Of a DNA stretch of 64,000 nucleotides, positions 52,988 through 61,075 are shown in pieces. The stretch is taken from the NCBI RefSeq assembly GCF_004342845.1, contig NZ_SLXB01000005.1, positions 1 to 64,000 on the forward strand, read 5' to 3'. The DNA comes from Prevotella heparinolytica (GTDB lineage Bacteria > Bacteroidota > Bacteroidia > Bacteroidales > Bacteroidaceae). The notes beneath the pieces were generated by a model that was not told where the DNA came from, ran no database searches, and saw nothing but the letters and a program-made list of their open reading frames with translations. Each line of letters starts with the position of its first letter. The stretch's first letter is position 1. The translations under genes were made by a program, and so were the position numbers.

Positions 52988-55495
52988 ATGAAGAAGCATA
53001 GAGCAAGCGGAATCATCATGGCCTTTCTGATGGTTTTCCCGCTGTTTGCCCACGCACAAGTACGTGTTCGGCATACTTTTGAGAAAGGATGGAAGTTCTG
53101 CCGTGAAGACAACAAGGACTTCAGCCGCAAAGAATATGACGACGCCAAGTGGCAGTCGGTTGTTGTGCCCCACGACTGGGCCATCTACGGTCCTTTCAGC
53201 ATCAATAACGACAAGCAGCACGTGGCCATCGCTCAGGACGGGCAGAAAGAAGCGATGGAACATGCCGGACGCACGGGAGGACTCCCCTTTGTAGGAGTGG
53301 GATGGTATCGCCTGAAGTTCAAAGCGCCGGAGTTTGCTTCGGGCAGGAAGGCTGCTTTCGTCTTTGACGGCGCCATGAGCCATGCCCGCATATACATCAA
53401 CGGAGAGGAAGCCGGTTATTGGCCCTACGGCTATAACTCTTTCCACATAGACGCCACTCCCTATCTGAAAGCCGGTGAAGAAAACACGCTGGCTGTACGC
53501 CTGGAAAACGAAACGGAATCTTCGCGCTGGTATCCGGGAGCGGGACTTTACCGCAACGTCCATTTGGTTATCAACGAGGATGCTTTTATCCCGACGTGGG
53601 GAACGCAACTCACCACTCCTGTGGTGAAGAAAGAATATGCCAAGATTGTGTTGAAAACCCGCCTGAACATTCCCGGACACAAGGCTTTTTCGGACTACCG
53701 CATCGTCACCGAGCTGAAAGACGGGAACGGGAAAGTAGTAACCTCCGGTGAGAGACAAGGAACAGCGCATGACGGCAATGTATTCGAGCAAGCGTTTGTG
53801 GTGAATGCTCCTGCATTGTGGTCGCCCGACTCGCCGACGCTTTATTCGGCTGTTTCAAAGATTTATGAGGGCAGTGTGCTGAAGGATGAATATACCACAC
53901 CGTTCGGCATCCGTTCCATCGAGATCATTCCGGACAAAGGCTTTTATCTGAATGGAGAGCGCACCCCGTTCAAAGGCGTGTGCAACCATCACGACTTAGG
54001 GCCTTTGGGAGCTGTTGCCAACGAGGCCGGCATCCGCCGCCAGATTCGCATATTGAAGGACATGGGGTGCAATGCCATCCGCACTTCGCACAACATGCCC
54101 GCGCCGGAACTGATTCGCGCTTGCGACGAGATGGGCATGATGGTAATGGCCGAGTCGTTTGACGAATGGAAGGCGGCAAAGGTGCAGAATGGTTATCATA
54201 AAATATTCGACCGGTGGGCGGAGAAGGATTTGGTGAATCTGTTGCATCAGTATCGCAACAATCCGAGCATTGTGATGTGGTGCATAGGCAACGAAGTGCC
54301 CGACCAATGGAACGGCGACCGGGGGCCGAAGTTATCCCGTTTCTTGCAGGACATCTGCCACCGGGAAGATCCTTCGCGACCGGTGACGCAAGGCATGGAT
54401 GCGCCCGATGCCGTGGTAAACAACAATATGGCCGCCGTGATGGATGTGGCCGGATTCAACTACCGTCCTCACAAATATCAGACGAACTACAAGAAGCTGC
54501 CGCAACAGATTATTCTGGGCAGCGAGACCGCCTCGACGGTCAGTTCGCGAGGCGTGTATAAGTTCCCGGTGGTTCGCCGCTCCATGCAGAAGTACCCCGA
54601 CCATCAGGCTTCTTCCTACGATGTGGAGCATTGTTCATGGTCGAACCTGCCCGAAGACGATTTCATACAGCACGAAGACCTGCCTTATTGCATCGGCGAG
54701 TTTGTATGGACCGGTTTCGATTATCTGGGAGAGCCTACTCCTTATTATACCGATTGGCCCAGCCACTCTTCCTTGTTCGGCATCGTAGACCTTGCCGGCT
54801 TGCCCAAAGACCGCTACTACCTTTATCGCAGCCATTGGAACAAGAAAGAGGAGACCCTCCACATCCTGCCCCACTGGAATTGGGAAGGACGCGAAGGCAA
54901 AGTGACGCCGGTGTTCGTATATACCAACTATCCGTCGGCCGAACTCTTCATCAACGGCAAGAGTCAGGGCAGGCGCGCGAAAGACTTGTCCGTCACGGTT
55001 GATAACAGTGCGGATTCTCTTTCCATGTCCAACCTCAAACGCCAACAGCGCTACCGGTTGATGTGGATGGACACGAAGTACGAGCCGGGCACGGTGAAGG
55101 TGGTTGCCTATGATGAAAACGGCAAAGCTGTGGCCGAGAAAGAGATACACACCGCCGGAAAGCCCCATCACATCGAATTGACGCCCGACCGCCCGCAGAT
55201 TAAAGCCGACGGAAAGGATTTGTCTTTTGTCACCGTCCGTGTGGTGGACGAACAGGGCAATCTCTGCCCGATGGCCGAGAACGAGATAAGATTCAAGGTG
55301 AAAGGCGCTGGCAGCTACCGTGCAGGAGCCAACGGCAACCCCGTTTCGCTCGAATCTTTCCAACTTCCCAAGATGAAGGTTTTCAGTGGAATGATGACCG
55401 CCATTGTCGCTTCCTCCGAAACTCCGGGAAAGATTACGCTGGAAGCCACCGCCAAAGGATTGGCGAAAGGTGTGCTGACGATTGAAAGCAAATAA
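52988..55495 (+). CDS. GH2-family glycoside hydrolase (beta-galactosidase-like)
   Basis: The start is the ATG at 52988; an upstream TTG in frame has no support. The 835-residue protein has a signal peptide (GIIMAFLMVFPLFAHA), the GH2 sugar-binding domain (WQSVVVPHDWAIYGPF), immunoglobulin-like domain and TIM barrel. The acid/base is E436 in WCIGNEVPD and the nucleophile is E571 in CIGEFVWTGFDYLGEP. Two further Ig-like or Bacteroidetes GH2 domains (DUF4982 type, about 630-830) form the C-terminus. Linkage preference is not evident; with GH20 and the esterase it fits trimming of host-type glycans in the periplasm. Confidence 0.93.
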   Translation: MKKHRASGIIMAFLMVFPLFAHAQVRVRHTFEKGWKFCREDNKDFSRKEYDDAKWQSVVVPHDWAIYGPFSINNDKQHVAIAQDGQKEAMEHAGRTGGLPFVGVGWYRLKFKAPEFASGRKAAFVFDGAMSHARIYINGEEAGYWPYGYNSFHIDATPYLKAGEENTLAVRLENETESSRWYPGAGLYRNVHLVINEDAFIPTWGTQLTTPVVKKEYAKIVLKTRLNIPGHKAFSDYRIVTELKDGNGKVVTSGERQGTAHDGNVFEQAFVVNAPALWSPDSPTLYSAVSKIYEGSVLKDEYTTPFGIRSIEIIPDKGFYLNGERTPFKGVCNHHDLGPLGAVANEAGIRRQIRILKDMGCNAIRTSHNMPAPELIRACDEMGMMVMAESFDEWKAAKVQNGYHKIFDRWAEKDLVNLLHQYRNNPSIVMWCIGNEVPDQWNGDRGPKLSRFLQDICHREDPSRPVTQGMDAPDAVVNNNMAAVMDVAGFNYRPHKYQTNYKKLPQQIILGSETASTVSSRGVYKFPVVRRSMQKYPDHQASSYDVEHCSWSNLPEDDFIQHEDLPYCIGEFVWTGFDYLGEPTPYYTDWPSHSSLFGIVDLAGLPKDRYYLYRSHWNKKEETLHILPHWNWEGREGKVTPVFVYTNYPSAELFINGKSQGRRAKDLSVTVDNSADSLSMSNLKRQQRYRLMWMDTKYEPGTVKVVAYDENGKAVAEKEIHTAGKPHHIELTPDRPQIKADGKDLSFVTVRVVDEQGNLCPMAENEIRFKVKGAGSYRAGANGNPVSLESFQLPKMKVFSGMMTAIVASSETPGKITLEATAKGLAKGVLTIESK

Positions 55496-55516
55496 AAAAA
55501 CAATAGAAGATATACC

Positions 55517-56938
55517 ATGAAAAGTAAAGTTCTTGCATTCATCCTGCTTTGTTGTGCCGCCTCGATAGGCGCAAAAGTGAAACTGCCGGCCTTGATGGGC
55601 GACAACATGATACTGCAACAACAAGCCGAAGTTAAACTTTTGGGGACGGCCGCACCGAAAGCCGAAGTACGTGTCACTCCTTCGTGGGACGGACAGACAC
55701 GGACGTGCCGTGCCGACAAAGAGGGCCGTTGGCTGCTCACCGTGAAAACTCCGGCGGCAGGATTTACACCGTATGAAATCTGTTTCGACGACGGAGAGAA
55801 AACCACTTTGAAAAACATCCTCATCGGCGAAGTATGGCTTGCCTCCGGACAGAGCAACATGGAGATGCCCCTGAAAGGCTTTGCCGGTTGCTGCACCCTG
55901 AACGGAGTGGACGACATCATCGCCGCCGGCGAAAACAAAGGCGTGCGCATGTTCACCGTGCCCAAGCATCAGACGTACGAACCGCAGGCCGACTGCAACA
56001 GCAGTTGGAAAGTATCCTCAATAGAGACTGCACCCGATTTCGGCGCCACGGCCTACCACTTCGCCACTTCGCTGAGCCGTGCGCTCCGCATTCCCGTGGG
56101 CATCATCAACTCTTCCTATGGGGGCTCCACGGTGGAGGGATGGATAAACCGCGAGTTGCTGGAGACTTATCCGGACGTTTCTCTGCATCGTGACTCCATT
56201 GAGAAACGGCATCCCATGCACCGCCCCATGTTGATGTACAACGCCATGCTGAAACCGCTTCAGAACTATACCATCAAAGGGATTATCTGGTATCAGGGCG
56301 AATCGAACGTGGGACGCCACGACACCTATGCCGGACGCCTTGCCGATATGGTGAACCTCTGGCGCACGGAGTGGGGGCTGGGCGACATTCCTTTCTATTT
56401 CGTGGAGATTGCCCCTTATGCCTACGGAGGAGAACAGGGACAAGCGGCCGCCTATCTGCGCGAAGCCCAGTTCAAAGCCCAAAGCCTGATTCCGAACAGC
56501 GGCATGGTTTCTACCAACGACCTTGTGGAGCCGTATGAAGTGTATAATATCCATCCCCGCAACAAGACGGCAGTGGGACGCCGCCTCAGCTATCTGGCAC
56601 TGAACCTCACGTACGGACAGAAACAGATACATTGCTTCGGCCCGCAATACAAGTCGTGGAAAGCGAAAGGAAAAGAAGCATGGGTGTCTTTCGACCATCT
56701 CGAGATGGGTATCTGCCGCAACTACGACCTTCGCGGTTTCGAGGTGGCGGGCCAAGACCGTGTGTTCCATCCGGCAGACAAAGTGTGGCTGCATTGGCAA
56801 ACCAACGAGGTGGTGGTCTCTTCGGAGGAAGTTGCCGTTCCCGTTGCCGTGCGCTATTGCTTCCGCGATTTCCTGCCCGGCACGATGATTGGCGGGAATG
56901 AACTTCCCACCATTCCGTTCCGCACGGACAACTGGTAG
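55517..56938 (+). CDS. sialate O-acetylesterase
   Basis: The 473-residue protein has a signal peptide (LAFILLCCAASIGA) and an SGNH hydrolase fold. The block I serine is S113 in LASGQSNMEMP, block III is in GIIWYQGESNVGR, and the C-terminal His is expected near HPADKVW. Relatives remove 9-O-acetyl groups from sialic acids, exposing them to sialidase. The gene starts 21 bp after the GH2 gene and completes the glycan-processing operon. Confidence 0.92.
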   Translation: MKSKVLAFILLCCAASIGAKVKLPALMGDNMILQQQAEVKLLGTAAPKAEVRVTPSWDGQTRTCRADKEGRWLLTVKTPAAGFTPYEICFDDGEKTTLKNILIGEVWLASGQSNMEMPLKGFAGCCTLNGVDDIIAAGENKGVRMFTVPKHQTYEPQADCNSSWKVSSIETAPDFGATAYHFATSLSRALRIPVGIINSSYGGSTVEGWINRELLETYPDVSLHRDSIEKRHPMHRPMLMYNAMLKPLQNYTIKGIIWYQGESNVGRHDTYAGRLADMVNLWRTEWGLGDIPFYFVEIAPYAYGGEQGQAAAYLREAQFKAQSLIPNSGMVSTNDLVEPYEVYNIHPRNKTAVGRRLSYLALNLTYGQKQIHCFGPQYKSWKAKGKEAWVSFDHLEMGICRNYDLRGFEVAGQDRVFHPADKVWLHWQTNEVVVSSEEVAVPVAVRYCFRDFLPGTMIGGNELPTIPFRTDNW

Positions 56939-57008
56939 ACACGGGAAAGGCCATCCGGAAAGTTCGCGTGGGTTGGCTTTTGTCTCCCCACAGTTCGTCT
57001 TCCCCGAA

Positions 57009-57162
57009 GTGCGGGCATACGACTCCTAAGGTGTGGGCATATGACTCCTAAAGTGTGGGCATACGGTCCGCCAAGTGTGGGCTTATGCCTGATAAAGTGC
57101 GGGCTTACGGCTCACTAAGTGTGGGCATGGAACCGCTAAAGTGCGGGGGCACGATTCATCGG
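57009..57162. repeat. 22-bp-period array, family B, second locus
   Basis: Seven contiguous 22-bp units start at 57009, 57031, 57053, 57075, 57097, 57119 and 57141. Units begin GTG(T/C)GGGC, continue ATACG or TTACG, and end mostly in TAAA or CTAA. It fills the gap between the convergent esterase and radical SAM genes. The rest of this 315-bp gap holds no visible gene. Confidence 0.9.
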
Positions 57163-57253
57163 CAGTAAGAGGCTGAATGGCATAAGCGGAGGGGGGGAGG
57201 GGGACACCCGCGGACTTTCCGGATAGCCCCGGCAAACGAAGACGGGCGCAGTT

Positions 57254-58321
57254 TCAGGACAATCGCTTGAGATGGCAGAGCAACAACTCCCCCGCCTCGT
57301 CACGCAAGTGCATCCCGTTTCCCTCGCAGTAGCGAAAGAAACTGCAATCGGCACATGCGCCTTTCTTCATCCACTCGCGGTTGCGGAAAGCGTGGAAGCG
57401 ATTTTCCCACACTTCCATGAAATCATCCCGATAGATATTGCCCTGATGGAAATTGCTGCGAATGCTGGGACAAGCCGATATGGAACCGTCTATCAATACA
57501 GAGCCCACGCTGATGCCGGCATTGCAGGAATAGAAGTTATCCCGCACATCGCCCTCGTAATTACCCAAGAACCCTTCGCAGCCATAGCTCAAGTGCATCT
57601 TCTTCTCCTTACGTACAGCTTTGATGAACTCCATGAGCCCCGTAAACTCTTCATCCGTCAATTGGAACTCCGGATGCTGTGCCGCACGGCCTACGGGAAA
57701 GATGGTGAACAGCCGCCAATGGCGTACACCGATATTATATAGCGATGACTTGATTTCTTCAAGATAAGGATAGTTGCGGCGATTGACGCAAGTCACCACA
57801 TCCCACGTCAGCTCAGGCTCGTGCACCAATCGTTTGATGGCATCCATCGCCCTGTCATAACTGTCCGGATGCCCTCGCAGCCAGTTGTGCTCACCGGCAA
57901 AACCGTCCAGACTGATGGTAATGGTATGCAGTCCGGCCGCCATCAGCCCTTGCAAACGCTCGGCGGTGAGATAAAGGCCGTTGGAGACCAGGCCCCACGG
58001 ATAGCCGCGACGGTAGAGGGCAAGGCCCACTTCTTCCAAATCGTCGCGCATCAGCGGTTCGCCACCGGTGATGATGATATTCACTTCATTCGGGTCGATG
58101 TGGGGCGTGATGGAATCAATCACCCGCAGGAAGTCTGCGGCAGGCATGTCTTTCACTTCGGAAGTACGCTTGCAATCGCTGCCGCAATGCTTGCAATGAA
58201 GGTTGCAACGCTGCGTGCACTCCCAGAAGAGTTGCTTCAACGGATGCATCTCTTTCCTGTTGTTGCGGATTTTACGCGCCACCTCCAACGCCAGACGTTT
58301 ACGGATAGAAAGGGCAGTCAC
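57254..58321 (-). CDS. radical SAM/SPASM enzyme of the rSAM/lipoprotein system
   Basis: The 355-residue protein has the radical SAM cluster motif C39-x3-C43-x2-C46 (CNLHCKHC), the GGEP motif in ITGGEPLMRDDLEE, and a SPASM domain with auxiliary-cluster cysteines (CNAGISVGSVLIDGSISACPS; CADCSFFRYCEGNG). Together with the lipoprotein gene directly upstream it matches the Bacteroidales rSAM/lipoprotein pair (TIGR04133/TIGR04134, from memory). SPASM enzymes usually modify peptide substrates, so the lipoprotein is the probable substrate or partner; the modification is unknown. The start is a GTG 4 bp after the lipoprotein stop codon. Confidence 0.88.
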   Translation of the reverse strand: MTALSIRKRLALEVARKIRNNRKEMHPLKQLFWECTQRCNLHCKHCGSDCKRTSEVKDMPAADFLRVIDSITPHIDPNEVNIIITGGEPLMRDDLEEVGLALYRRGYPWGLVSNGLYLTAERLQGLMAAGLHTITISLDGFAGEHNWLRGHPDSYDRAMDAIKRLVHEPELTWDVVTCVNRRNYPYLEEIKSSLYNIGVRHWRLFTIFPVGRAAQHPEFQLTDEEFTGLMEFIKAVRKEKKMHLSYGCEGFLGNYEGDVRDNFYSCNAGISVGSVLIDGSISACPSIRSNFHQGNIYRDDFMEVWENRFHAFRNREWMKKGACADCSFFRYCEGNGMHLRDEAGELLLCHLKRLS

Positions 58322-58325
58322 GGGA

Positions 58326-58781
58326 TTATTTTTCTTTTTTCTTCAGTTCGAAATCTACTGTCTTACTGTCGCTGCCTTCATACCAATTGCCTTCGCCCCC
58401 CTCCGGCTTCATTTCCACATCCACGGAATCGGCTTTATATACGCCGGCAGGGTCTTCGCAGACAATCCGATAGCCCATACGGGGCCACGCATACCCATCT
58501 TTGAAGGCATATTCGCCCGTATCTTTCGTATAAAGCGTATCTTTCCGGCCGGAATAGTAGCTGCTCGCTGCCGGCGGGTTTTCTTTCACAACCATGCGCA
58601 TGCCTTTCAGCGGCTGTTTCGCCTCGTTCTGTACTTTTCCCTTGATTTCATACTTTGCATACGGCGTACCGTACTCATCCGGAGCTTCACCTCCTACGCA
58701 CGATGCGAAGCCCAATAGAGCCAATACCCCGGACAACACTTGATTACAAGCAGTCAGCCATTGCCTTTTCCTGTTTTTCAT
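58326..58781 (-). CDS. radical SAM-associated putative lipoprotein
   Basis: The 151-residue protein has a lipoprotein signal peptide (SGVLALLGFASC, lipid on the Cys near residue 28), a conserved short segment just after the Cys (EAPDEYGTPYAKYEIKGKV) and a small immunoglobulin-like or prealbumin-like domain (VQNEAKQPLKGMRMVVKEN; TKDTGEYAFKDGY). The ATG at 58781 is preferred over an upstream TTG. It is the first gene of a two-gene unit with the SPASM enzyme. The Tyr/Gly-rich segment after the lipid-anchor Cys is the likeliest region for modification (inference). Confidence 0.87.
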   Translation of the reverse strand: MKNRKRQWLTACNQVLSGVLALLGFASCVGGEAPDEYGTPYAKYEIKGKVQNEAKQPLKGMRMVVKENPPAASSYYSGRKDTLYTKDTGEYAFKDGYAWPRMGYRIVCEDPAGVYKADSVDVEMKPEGGEGNWYEGSDSKTVDFELKKKEK

Positions 58782-58819
58782 AGACAATTTCTTTTTTTCT
58801 ATTATATCGATGAAACGTA

Positions 58820-58827
58820 CAAAGGTA
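58820..58827 (-). promoter_or_regulatory. -7 promoter box for the lipoprotein-rSAM operon
   Basis: TACCTTTG on the minus strand, 39 bp upstream of the lipoprotein start. It lies just downstream of the acetate-CoA ligase gene, so the pair has its own promoter. Confidence 0.6.
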
Positions 58828-58857
58828 ACAAATACTGCATGATGGCCGCACTTTTTG

Positions 58858-60927
58858 TCACTCCCGCTTTTTCTCTACCCGTATGCGCGCATCCACCGCC
58901 ACCACCTGTTTGTCTGTGGCAAGTAGCGGATTGATGTCCATCTCCTTGATTTCGGTGGCAAAGCGCAACAAGGTGGAGAGGCGCACGATGATCTCGGCAA
59001 ACTTATCCTCGTTCAGTCCCTTTTGTCCGCGTGTACCTTTGATGATTTTATAGGCACGGAGTGAACGGATCATGGAGTAGGCCTCTTCGTATGACAACGG
59101 TGCCAGACCGGAAGAGACATCCTTCAACACCTCCACGAAAATACCTCCCAAACCGCAAAGCACCACGTGGCCGAATTTCTCCTCATACTTCGCGCCGATG
59201 AACAGTTCCGTACCCTTCAGCATGGGTTGCGCCATGACGGAGCGGGCTTCGGGAATCTGCATCATGCGGTCGAACTCCAACGCCAGATGCTGCTCGCTCT
59301 TGATGTTCAGCACCACGCCTCCCACGTCCGACTTATGCACCGGCCCTACGACCTTTGCCACCACCGGGAAACCTGTGCGACGGGCAAAAGCAAGCACTTC
59401 TTCTTTCTTGTCCGAAACGAACTCCTCTACCACCGGAATGCCTGCCGAGTGGAGCAACGCCTGCACCAAATGGGGAGCGATATAACCGTCTTCGGCAATG
59501 GAGTCGATAATACGGCGTATGCGAGGAACGTCCACTCCGAACAATTCTATTTCATTATTGGCAGGACGGGGAGCATTCACGATGCGCGAAAGTGCCGTGC
59601 CCAGCGTCACCTCGTCGGCAAAGTTCACATGCCCTTTGGCAAGAAAAGCATCCACCTCGGCTCCCGCCGTATTGATGGAAGGCAGGATGGGGAAAATCGG
59701 TTTACGGCAGGTCTGCATCTTTTCGTGCAGCACATCGTACATCTCGAACATCGTCACTAATCCCGGCGTACCGAAAATAGCCATCACGGCATCAATCTCG
59801 TCGAACTTCTCCTCGCAATAATCCAGACACAAGCGCAGATGCTCCGGAGTGCCCGTGGCCAGAATGTCGATGGGGTTGCCTACGGACGCACCGGGATAAA
59901 GCTTGCTCTTCAACTCCTCGGCCACCGGGCCTTGCAACTTAGGAACATTCAGTCCGCCTTTACTCAAAGCATCGGTCAGCATCACGCCCGGCCCTCCGGC
60001 ATGGGTGATGATGGCAAAGTTCTTCCCTTTCAGTTCGGGCAGGGTAAAGATACAGCCCACCGTAGTCAGCTCCTCGCGCGAGTAGCAACGCACCACCCCC
60101 GCCTTGCGGAACAATGCCTCTACGGCCGAATCGCTGCTGGCAATGGCACCCGTATGCGAACCGGCAGCCCTGCTTCCGCTCTCGCTGCTGCCTGCCTTGA
60201 TGGCCGCAATGCGGCATCCTTTGCGAATGAGCGAGGAGGCATGAAACAGCATGCGATCAGGGTCGCCGATGCTTTCTATATAAAGGAGTTTTATCTTGGA
60301 GTCCGTTTCAGGATTGAAATGCTCGTCCATGTATTGCAGCACGTCTTCCACGCCGATTTGCTTGGCATTGCCCACCGACCATACGGAATTGAACTGCAAT
60401 CCTTTGGTGACCGCGCTCTCCAATATGAATACCGCCGTGGCTCCCGAACTGGAGATCAGATCCACTCCCTGCGAATGCAGTTGCGGGATGGGCTGGCTGA
60501 AGACGCTGTGGTGCCAAGTGTTCATCAACCCGATGCAGTTGGGGCCGATGAGCGATGCGCCGTACTTATTCACCGTATCCAGTATGCGGTTTTCGAGCAA
60601 CGCCCCTTCGCGGGTTTCTTCGCCGAAGCCTGCCGACAGGATGATGAAAGCACGCACCTGCTTTTCGGCGGCGAGCACCTCCACGGCATCGGGACAGAGC
60701 GGGGCGGGAATGGCAAGGATGGCCAAATCGGTATCGGGAATATCTTTCACATCGGCAAAGGCGGCAACGCCCTGCACTTCTGCCTCTTTGGGGTTCACGG
60801 CACGGAGTTCGCCGGCATATCCGCCGTTGATCAGGTTTCTCAGGATGGCTCCTCCGGGCTTATGCGCGTTGTTGGACGCTCCCACCACCACAATGCTGCC
60901 GGGGTTGAGTAATTGGTTTGTTATCAT
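58858..60927 (-). CDS. acetate-CoA ligase (ADP-forming), fused alpha and beta
   Basis: This enzyme converts acyl-CoA, ADP and phosphate to acid, CoA and ATP, conserving energy during fermentation. The 689-residue protein joins the alpha part (CoA-binding Rossmann domain SIVVVGASNNAHKPG near residue 11; ligase-CoA domains with the phosphorylated His H258 in AGSHTGAIASSD) to the beta ATP-grasp part (about 460-689; FPVVAKVVGPVHKSDVGGV, GLGGIFVEVLKD). The order is that of single-chain archaeal and bacterial ACD enzymes. It is transcribed from a good -33/-7 promoter. Confidence 0.93.
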   Translation of the reverse strand: MITNQLLNPGSIVVVGASNNAHKPGGAILRNLINGGYAGELRAVNPKEAEVQGVAAFADVKDIPDTDLAILAIPAPLCPDAVEVLAAEKQVRAFIILSAGFGEETREGALLENRILDTVNKYGASLIGPNCIGLMNTWHHSVFSQPIPQLHSQGVDLISSSGATAVFILESAVTKGLQFNSVWSVGNAKQIGVEDVLQYMDEHFNPETDSKIKLLYIESIGDPDRMLFHASSLIRKGCRIAAIKAGSSESGSRAAGSHTGAIASSDSAVEALFRKAGVVRCYSREELTTVGCIFTLPELKGKNFAIITHAGGPGVMLTDALSKGGLNVPKLQGPVAEELKSKLYPGASVGNPIDILATGTPEHLRLCLDYCEEKFDEIDAVMAIFGTPGLVTMFEMYDVLHEKMQTCRKPIFPILPSINTAGAEVDAFLAKGHVNFADEVTLGTALSRIVNAPRPANNEIELFGVDVPRIRRIIDSIAEDGYIAPHLVQALLHSAGIPVVEEFVSDKKEEVLAFARRTGFPVVAKVVGPVHKSDVGGVVLNIKSEQHLALEFDRMMQIPEARSVMAQPMLKGTELFIGAKYEEKFGHVVLCGLGGIFVEVLKDVSSGLAPLSYEEAYSMIRSLRAYKIIKGTRGQKGLNEDKFAEIIVRLSTLLRFATEIKEMDINPLLATDKQVVAVDARIRVEKKRE

Positions 60928-60959
60928 AGTTTGCTTGGATTAAGTTCACGATTCGTGCA

Positions 60960-60990
60960 CAAATATACATTTTCCATGCGTAAAAACAAA
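60960..60990 (-). promoter_or_regulatory. -33/-7 promoter for the acetate-CoA ligase gene
   Basis: On the minus strand TTTG (60987-60990) and TATATTTG (60960-60967) are 19 bp apart. Confidence 0.75.
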
Positions 60991-61002
60991 CGAGATACCC
61001 AA

Positions 61003-61054
61003 AAAGAGAGTGTGGCAAGACATGAACTTCTTCACCTCTTGCCACACTCTCTTT
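61003..61054 (-). terminator. 18-bp perfect hairpin terminator after the LruC gene
   Basis: 61003-61020 pairs perfectly with 61037-61054 around a 16-nt loop. On the minus strand the stem is followed by T's, ending the LruC transcript 22 bp after its stop codon. Confidence 0.85.
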
Positions 61055-61075
61055 ACATCTCTTTATAATCTATAC

